This document shows positions 59,069 to 64,000 of a stretch of DNA of 64,000 nucleotides, piece after piece. Location: positions 7,349,001 through 7,413,000 of the forward strand of contig NZ_CP107904.1 of NCBI RefSeq assembly GCF_036013975.1, given 5' to 3'. Made by a program: the position numbers and the translations under genes. The stretch is from Kitasatospora sp. NBC_00458 (GTDB lineage Bacteria; Actinomycetota; Actinomycetes; Streptomycetales; Streptomycetaceae). The stretch's first letter is position 1. Each line of letters begins with the position of its first letter. The notes under the pieces were generated by a model. It had not been told where the DNA came from. It saw nothing but the letters and a program-made list of their open reading frames with translations, and did not search any database.

Positions 59069-59961
59069 CCGCGCCGGACACGACGGCCGCGCCCGGGGCG
59101 GGCGCCGAACTGCTCGCCCTCGAAGGCGTCGGCAAGACCTACGGCACCGTCCGCGCGCTGGAGGACGTCTCGCTGACCCTGCGCTCCGGCGAGATCAGCT
59201 GCGTGCTCGGCGACAACGGCGCCGGCAAGTCCACCCTGATCAAGATCATCGCCGGGCTGCACCGGCACGACGAGGGCACCTTCACGGTGGGCGGCGAGGA
59301 GGTCCGCTTCGACTCGCCGCGCCAGGCCCTCGACCGCGGCATCGCCACCGTCTACCAGGACCTCGCGGTGGTCCCCCTGATGCCGGTCTGGCGGAACTTC
59401 TTCCTCGGCTCCGAACAGGGGTACAAGCGCTGGGGCGGCCTGTGGCTGGACGCCGACGGCATGCGGGCCACCACCCGGCGGGCGCTCGCCGACATGGGCA
59501 TCGACCTGCCCGACGTCGACCGCCCGATCGGCACCCTCTCCGGCGGCCAGCGGCAGTGCGTCGCGATCGCCCGCGCCGTGCACTTCGGCGCCCGGGTGCT
59601 CATCCTGGACGAGCCGACCGCCGCGCTCGGCGTCAAGCAGTCCGGCGTGGTGCTCAAGTACGTCACCGCCGCCCGGGACGCCGGCCTCGGCGTGGTGCTG
59701 ATCACCCACAACCCGCACCACGCCTACCTGGTCGGGGACCACTTCACCCTGCTCAAGCGGGGCCGGATGGCGGGCAGCCACCCCCGGGCGGAGATCGGCC
59801 TCGAACAGCTCACCACCGAGATGGCCGGCGGCTCGGACCTCGCCGAGCTCTCCCACGAGCTCGGCCGCGCGGCCGCCCCCGGGTCCGGTCCCGCCCCCGG
59901 GCCCGGCCCTCGCACCACCGACCCCGAACCCGACCCCCGTGAGGAGCGCCCGCAGCCGTGA
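59065..59961 (+). CDS. Sugar ABC transporter ATPase, single domain
   Basis: 298 residues. It has a single ABC module, not the double cassette of RbsA: Walker A GDNGAGKST, Q-loop VYQDLAVVPLMPVWRNFFLG, signature LSGGQRQCVAIARAV, Walker B VLILDEPTAALG and H-loop VVLITHNPHHAYLV. This is the FrcA-like layout, which needs a homodimer. A Pro/Gly/Glu-rich tail of about 35 residues ends the protein. It overlaps both neighbours. Confidence 0.92.
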   Translation: MTAPDTTAAPGAGAELLALEGVGKTYGTVRALEDVSLTLRSGEISCVLGDNGAGKSTLIKIIAGLHRHDEGTFTVGGEEVRFDSPRQALDRGIATVYQDLAVVPLMPVWRNFFLGSEQGYKRWGGLWLDADGMRATTRRALADMGIDLPDVDRPIGTLSGGQRQCVAIARAVHFGARVLILDEPTAALGVKQSGVVLKYVTAARDAGLGVVLITHNPHHAYLVGDHFTLLKRGRMAGSHPRAEIGLEQLTTEMAGGSDLAELSHELGRAAAPGSGPAPGPGPRTTDPEPDPREERPQP

Positions 59962-61064
59962 CCAGCCCCCAAGCCACCACCCGGCCGCCGGTCCTGCCGA
60001 CCCTGCTCGGCCTCGGCCCCCGCGCCGAGCGCCGCCGCCGGGCGCTGCCCGCCGGCCTGCTGCGGCTGCCGACCATCGGCGTCGACATCGGGGGCACCAA
60101 GGTCGTCGCCGGAGTGGTGGACGGCGAGGGCAAGGTGCTGGAGAAGCTGCGCACCGACACGCCGGACAAGTCCAAGAGCCCCAAGGTGGTCGAGGACGTC
60201 ATCGTCGAGCTGGTGCTGGAGCTCTCCGACCGGCACGACGTCCACGCGGTCGGCATCGGCGCGGCGGGCTGGGTGGACGCCGACCGCGCCACGGTGCTCT
60301 TCGCCCCGCACCTGAACTGGCGCAACGAGCCGCTCCAGCAGGCGCTCAGCGAGCGGCTGCGGTTCCCGGTGATCGTCGAGAACGACGCCAACGCCGCGGC
60401 CTGGGCCGAGTGGCGGTTCGGCGCCGGCCGCGGGGAGGACCACATGGTGATGCTCACCCTGGGCACCGGCATCGGCGGCGCCGTCGTCCGCGACGGCTTC
60501 GTCGACCGGGGCAGGTACGGGCTGGCGGGCGAGTTCGGGCACATGCAGGTGGTGCCCGGCGGCCACCGGTGCCCGTGCGGGAACCGGGGCTGCTGGGAGC
60601 AGTACTCCTCCGGCAACGCGCTGGTCCGTGACGCGCGCGAACTGGTGGCCGAGGAGTCCCCGGTGGTCCAGCCGCTGCTGGCGCGGGCCGGCGGCGTGAT
60701 CGAGGGCATCACCGGCCCGCTGGTCACCGAGGCCGCCCGGGCCGGCGACCCGACCGCCACCGAACTGCTCTACGAGGTCGGCACCTGGCTCGGGGTCGGC
60801 ATCGCCAACCTGGCCGCGGCCCTCGACCCGGGCCGCTTCGTCGTCGGCGGCGGCGTCTCCGAGGCCGGCGACCTTCTGCTCGGCCCCGCCCGGGACGCCT
60901 TCCGCCGCACCCTCACCGGCCGCGGCTTCCGCCCCGAGGCGGTCATCGTCCACGCCGCCCTCGGCAACGAGGCCGGCCTGGTCGGCGCCGCCGACCTCGC
61001 CCGCCAGGTCGCCCGCCGCTTCCGCACCATCAAGCGCCGCCGGGTCGAGCGCACCGTCCCGTAG
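59958..61064 (+). CDS. ROK-family sugar kinase
   Basis: 368 residues, GTG start overlapping the ATPase stop. After a basic 38-residue head comes ATP motif GVDIGGTKVVAGVVD, GIGAAGWVD, the sugar-binding/catalytic VIVENDANAAAWAEW, LGTGIGGAVV, and the ROK zinc motif GHMQV...CPCGNRGCWEQYSSG. There is no DNA-binding HTH, so it is a kinase rather than a ROK repressor. It should phosphorylate the sugar brought in by the three upstream proteins. The sugar cannot be deduced. Confidence 0.92.
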   Translation: MTSPQATTRPPVLPTLLGLGPRAERRRRALPAGLLRLPTIGVDIGGTKVVAGVVDGEGKVLEKLRTDTPDKSKSPKVVEDVIVELVLELSDRHDVHAVGIGAAGWVDADRATVLFAPHLNWRNEPLQQALSERLRFPVIVENDANAAAWAEWRFGAGRGEDHMVMLTLGTGIGGAVVRDGFVDRGRYGLAGEFGHMQVVPGGHRCPCGNRGCWEQYSSGNALVRDARELVAEESPVVQPLLARAGGVIEGITGPLVTEAARAGDPTATELLYEVGTWLGVGIANLAAALDPGRFVVGGGVSEAGDLLLGPARDAFRRTLTGRGFRPEAVIVHAALGNEAGLVGAADLARQVARRFRTIKRRRVERTVP

Positions 61065-61083
61065 CGGGCACCCGGAGGACACC

Positions 61084-61122
61084 GCGGAGCGGTGGGCCGA
61101 CCCGGTCCGCCCACCGCTCCGC
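61084..61122 (+). terminator. Terminator of the sugar operon
   Basis: CGGAGCGGTGGGC (61085-61097) pairs perfectly with 61109-61121, extended by one outer pair, loop 11 nt, 20 nt after the ROK stop. Confidence 0.85.
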
Positions 61123-61261
61123 CGGTGCGTCGGCGCCCTCCGTGCGGGGAGCCCGCGGGCGCACGCACAAGCCGTCGGTCACATGGGCGGCTGCTCATCC
61201 TCTCCGGTCCGAACGAATCAGGAACGTGATCGTCCGTCTCTTCGGGACGACTGCTGCGTCA

Positions 61262-61277
61262 ACTACCCGTTGGTAGT
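61262..61277. promoter_or_regulatory. Palindrome upstream of ggt
   Basis: ACTACC-CGTT-GGTAGT, a perfect 6-bp inverted repeat, lies about 80 nt before the ggt start; GTCAAC overlaps its left edge and GTTGAC occurs at 61323. It is a candidate operator or leader hairpin. Confidence 0.35.
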
Positions 61278-61357
61278 GCCGCGGCCCTGTTGTCGGGGTC
61301 ATGGCTCTCGTGAAACAACGGAGTTGACGTCCACTCAGTCACCCAGGAGGACCCCGG

Positions 61358-63163
61358 ATGAGAGCGCTGGCCCGAATCGTCCCGCCGTTGCTGCTCGCCA
61401 CGGCGCTGGTCTGCACGGTCGTCGCCGGGCCGGCCGGCGCGGCCGCGCCCCCGGCGGCGGCCCCCGCCAAGGTGCCCGAGGCGGTGGGCTGGGGCGGCGC
61501 GGTGGCCAGCGTGGACGCCGACGCCACGGCCGCCGGGATCGAGGTGCTGCGCAAGGGCGGCAACGCGGTGGACGCCGCCGTGGCCGTCGCCGCCGCGCTC
61601 GGCGTCACCGAGCCGTACTCGGCCGGGATCGGCGGCGGCGGGTACTTCGTCTACTACGACCACGACACCGGCCGGGTGCACACCATCGACGGCCGCGAGG
61701 TGGCCTCCCGGACCGCCGACGAGTCGCTGTTCCTGGAGGGCGGCAAGCCGCTGCCGTTCGCCGACGCCGTCACCAGCGGCCTCTCCGTCGGCGTCCCCGG
61801 CTCCCCGGCGACCTGGGAGACCGCCGTCCGGCTCTGGGGCAAGCGCCCCTTCGCCGAGGCGCTCAAGCCCGCCCAGCGGATCGCCGAGCAGGGCTTCACC
61901 GTCGACCAGACCTTCCAGGACCAGACCGCGCTGAACCAGGCCCGGTTCAAGGACTTCCCCGACACCGCCCGGCTCTTCCTGCCCGGTGGCGCGCTCCCCG
62001 TCGTCGGCTCGACCTTCCGCAACCCGGACCTGGCCGCCACCTACCGCCAGCTCGGCCGGGAGGGCGTCAGGGCGCTCTACCAGGGCGACCTCGCCACCGA
62101 CATCGTCCGCACCATCCAGCACCCGCCGGTCGACCCGGCCTCCGGGCGCACCGCCCGGCCGGGCAAGGTGGACGCCGCCGACCTGGCCGGCTACCAGGTC
62201 CGCCGTCAGCAGCCCACCCACGTCGCCTACCGGGACTACGACCTCTACTCGATCGCCCCGTCCAGCTCCGGCGGCACCACCGTCGGCGAGGCGCTCGGCA
62301 TCCTGGAGGACGGCGAACTCGGCGGCTACGACGCCACGCAGTACTACCACCACTTCCTGGACGCCTCGCGGATCGCCTTCGCCGACCGCAACCGCTGGGT
62401 CGGCGACCCGGCCTTCAACGACGTCCCGGTGCGGGAGCTGCTCTCGGCGCGCTACGCCGCCTCCCGCGCCTGCCTGATCAGCCCCGACCGGGCCCTCACC
62501 AGCCCGCTCCCGCCCGGCGACCCGCGCCACCCCGCCGACTGCGCGAGCGACGGCGTGGCACCCGCCGCCGAGCCGTACGAGGGCCTGAGCACCAGCCACC
62601 TCACCGTGGCCGACCGCTGGGGCAACGTGGTCTCCTACACCCTGACCCTGGAGCAGACCGGCGGCAGCGGCATCACCGTCCCCGGCCGCGGCTTCCTGCT
62701 GAACAACGAGCTGACCGACTTCAACTTCACCCCGCTCGTGCCCGGGGTTCCCGACCCCAACCTGCCCGGCCCCGGCAAGCGGCCGCGCTCCTCGCTCTCG
62801 CCCACGATCGTGCTGCGGGACGGCGAGCCCGTGCTGGCGGCCGGTTCGCCCGGCGGCGCGACCATCATCACCACCACCCTCCAGGTGCTGCTCGGCCGCC
62901 TCGACCGGGGGCTGAGCCTGGAGCAGGCGATCGCCGCGCCGCGCGCCAGCCAGCGCAACACGGCCGCCACCCAGGCGGAGCCGGCCTTCCTGTCGCTGCC
63001 CGAACGGGCCCGGCTGGAGGCGCTCGGCCACGTGTTCGCGAGCACGCCCGAGATCGGTGCCGCGACCGGCGTCGAGCGGCTGCCGGACGGCCGCTGGGTC
63101 GCGGCCGCGGAACCGGTGCGCCGCGGCGGCGGCTCGGCGGCGGTGGTCCGGCCCGCCCCCTGA
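61358..63163 (+). CDS. ggt: Secreted gamma-glutamyltransferase
   Basis: 601 residues with CAGGAGG 7 nt upstream. A Sec signal peptide (LLLATALVCTVVAGPAGAAA) leads to a mature N-terminal nucleophile hydrolase. The self-cleavage site and nucleophile is Thr412 in EGLSTSHLTVAD; VTEPYSAGIGGGGYFVYYD, SSSGGTTVGEAL, TGGSGITVPGRGFLLNNELTDF and RPRSSLSPTIVL are family hallmarks. It hydrolyses glutathione and other gamma-glutamyl compounds outside the cell. Confidence 0.94.
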   Translation: MRALARIVPPLLLATALVCTVVAGPAGAAAPPAAAPAKVPEAVGWGGAVASVDADATAAGIEVLRKGGNAVDAAVAVAAALGVTEPYSAGIGGGGYFVYYDHDTGRVHTIDGREVASRTADESLFLEGGKPLPFADAVTSGLSVGVPGSPATWETAVRLWGKRPFAEALKPAQRIAEQGFTVDQTFQDQTALNQARFKDFPDTARLFLPGGALPVVGSTFRNPDLAATYRQLGREGVRALYQGDLATDIVRTIQHPPVDPASGRTARPGKVDAADLAGYQVRRQQPTHVAYRDYDLYSIAPSSSGGTTVGEALGILEDGELGGYDATQYYHHFLDASRIAFADRNRWVGDPAFNDVPVRELLSARYAASRACLISPDRALTSPLPPGDPRHPADCASDGVAPAAEPYEGLSTSHLTVADRWGNVVSYTLTLEQTGGSGITVPGRGFLLNNELTDFNFTPLVPGVPDPNLPGPGKRPRSSLSPTIVLRDGEPVLAAGSPGGATIITTTLQVLLGRLDRGLSLEQAIAAPRASQRNTAATQAEPAFLSLPERARLEALGHVFASTPEIGAATGVERLPDGRWVAAAEPVRRGGGSAAVVRPAP

Positions 63164-63230
63164 CGCCCCTGGCCGGGGCCGTGGCCGGTCCGTGGCCGGG
63201 CCGGTCTGTCGGTGCCGTTCGGTAGATTCG

Positions 63231-63258
63231 GGGTGGACGCCTGCCAGGGCGTCCACCC
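63231..63258 (+). terminator. Hairpin between ggt and xthA
   Basis: GGGTGGACGCC (63231-63241) pairs with GGCGTCCACCC (63248-63258), an 11-bp perfect stem, loop 6 nt. It can terminate ggt; it lies only 35 nt before the xthA start, so it could also be part of its leader. Confidence 0.6.
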
Positions 63259-63292
63259 CTCGTCCGCACCGCCATCGGGAAGGCCGCCCGCC

Positions 63293-64000
63293 GTGACCGT
63301 CCGCATCGCCACCTGGAACATCAACTCCGTCACCGCGCGGCTGCCCAAGCTCCTCGAATGGCTGGAGAGCGCCAAGCCCGACGTGCTCTGCCTCCAGGAG
63401 CTCAAGTGCGCGGCCGACGCGTTCCCGTACGAGCAGGTCCGCGAGCTGGGCTACGAGACCGCCGCCCACGGCACCGGCCGGTGGAACGGCGTGGCGATCG
63501 TCTCCCGGCTCGGCCTGGAGGACGTCGTCCGCGACCTCCCCGGCCAGCCCGGCTACCTCGCCGACGACGCCCTGCTGCCCGACGTCGAGCCGCGCGCCAT
63601 CGCCGCCACCTGCGGACCGGTCCGGGTCTGGTCCGTCTACGTGCCCAACGGCCGCGAGGTCGACCACGCCCACTACCGCTACAAGCTGGAGTGGCTGGAG
63701 GCGCTGCGGCTGGCCTCGCTGGAGGACGCGGCCGGCTCCCGCCCGTTCGCCGTCCTCGGCGACTTCAACATCGCCCCGAGCGACGAGGACGTCTTCGACG
63801 TCGCCGCCTTCGAGGGCCTGACCCACGTCACCCCCGCCGAGCGGGCCGCGCTGGCGGCCTTGGACGACGCCGGCCTGCACGACGTGGTGCCCCGCCCGCT
63901 CAAGTACGACCGCCCCTACACCTACTGGGACTACCGCCAGCTGGCCTTCCCGAAGAACCGGGGCATGCGGATCGACCTGACCTACGCCAACAAGCCCTTC
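63293..64000 (+). CDS. xthA: Exodeoxyribonuclease III, 3' partial
   Basis: 236 codons run open to the window edge from GTG 63293 (GGGAAGG 9-10 nt upstream). It is an exonuclease-endonuclease-phosphatase fold: VRIATWNINSVTARLPKLLEWL, CLQELKCAADAFP, catalytic Glu in LQELK, Tyr-Pro-Asn in YVPNGREVDHAHYRYK, and LGDFNIAPSDEDVFD; the C-terminal catalytic His lies beyond the end. It repairs abasic sites and removes 3' blocks. About 25-30 residues are missing. Confidence 0.93.
   Translation, partial: MTVRIATWNINSVTARLPKLLEWLESAKPDVLCLQELKCAADAFPYEQVRELGYETAAHGTGRWNGVAIVSRLGLEDVVRDLPGQPGYLADDALLPDVEPRAIAATCGPVRVWSVYVPNGREVDHAHYRYKLEWLEALRLASLEDAAGSRPFAVLGDFNIAPSDEDVFDVAAFEGLTHVTPAERAALAALDDAGLHDVVPRPLKYDRPYTYWDYRQLAFPKNRGMRIDLTYANKPF

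Overview
The window is chromosomal DNA from a very GC-rich actinomycete, most likely a Streptomycetaceae member (Streptomyces or Kitasatospora). The evidence is strong G/C bias at third codon positions, frequent GTG starts and GTGA/ATGA start-stop overlaps, many IclR and TetR regulators, PT-rich secreted enzymes and an actinobacterial-type c-di-AMP riboswitch. No phage, transposase, CRISPR array, rRNA or tRNA gene was seen. The first gene (winged-helix regulator) and the last (exonuclease III) are cut by the window edges.

Positions 0.7-11 kb hold organosulfur assimilation. An IclR regulator stands divergent from an operon with a DszB-like sulfinate desulfinase, a lipoprotein binding protein, an ABC permease, an ATPase, a second binding-protein-like protein without a signal peptide, and an SsuD-like flavin monooxygenase. 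A separate LuxA-like monooxygenase follows an aldo/keto reductase. Both the operon and the lone monooxygenase are preceded by a tiny Cys-rich leader ORF with a good ribosome binding site, which suggests cysteine-responsive attenuation of sulfur scavenging.

Positions 11-20 kb hold a TetR-DUF4865-carboxymuconolactone decarboxylase-like-phosphotriesterase-like operon behind twin palindromic operators, a divergent SDR/TetR pair, a membrane-anchored esterase, a MoaF-like protein, a secreted GH16 glycosidase behind a c-di-AMP (ydaO) riboswitch, and a small secreted protein.

Positions 20-37 kb are a purine/ureide catabolic island. An AllR-like IclR regulator is divergent from malate synthase. A minus-strand operon carries OHCU decarboxylase, HIU hydrolase, urate oxidase, an NCS2 permease and 8-oxoguanine deaminase. 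Plus-strand genes encode hydroxypyruvate isomerase, tartronate semialdehyde reductase, glycerate kinase, allantoinase, allantoicase and catalase. Together they take urate through allantoin to urea and glyoxylate, and send glyoxylate to malate or glycerate; catalase can remove the H2O2 made by urate oxidase. Four promoters share a TTCAACAAA-type palindrome at or near the -35 element. Xanthine dehydrogenase subunits, an AzgA-type permease, an XdhC chaperone and a PucR regulator follow at 46-55 kb.

Between these, 37-46 kb carries an IclR regulator, a four-gene operon (PF10118 di-metal protein, flavin/2Fe-2S reductase, M24 peptidase-like protein, EphD-like hydrolase-SDR fusion), a VapBC module with a perfect inverted repeat at its start, and a LysE exporter. 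Positions 55-64 kb carry a paralogue of the membrane esterase, a sugar ABC importer operon ending in a ROK kinase, a secreted gamma-glutamyltransferase and xthA.
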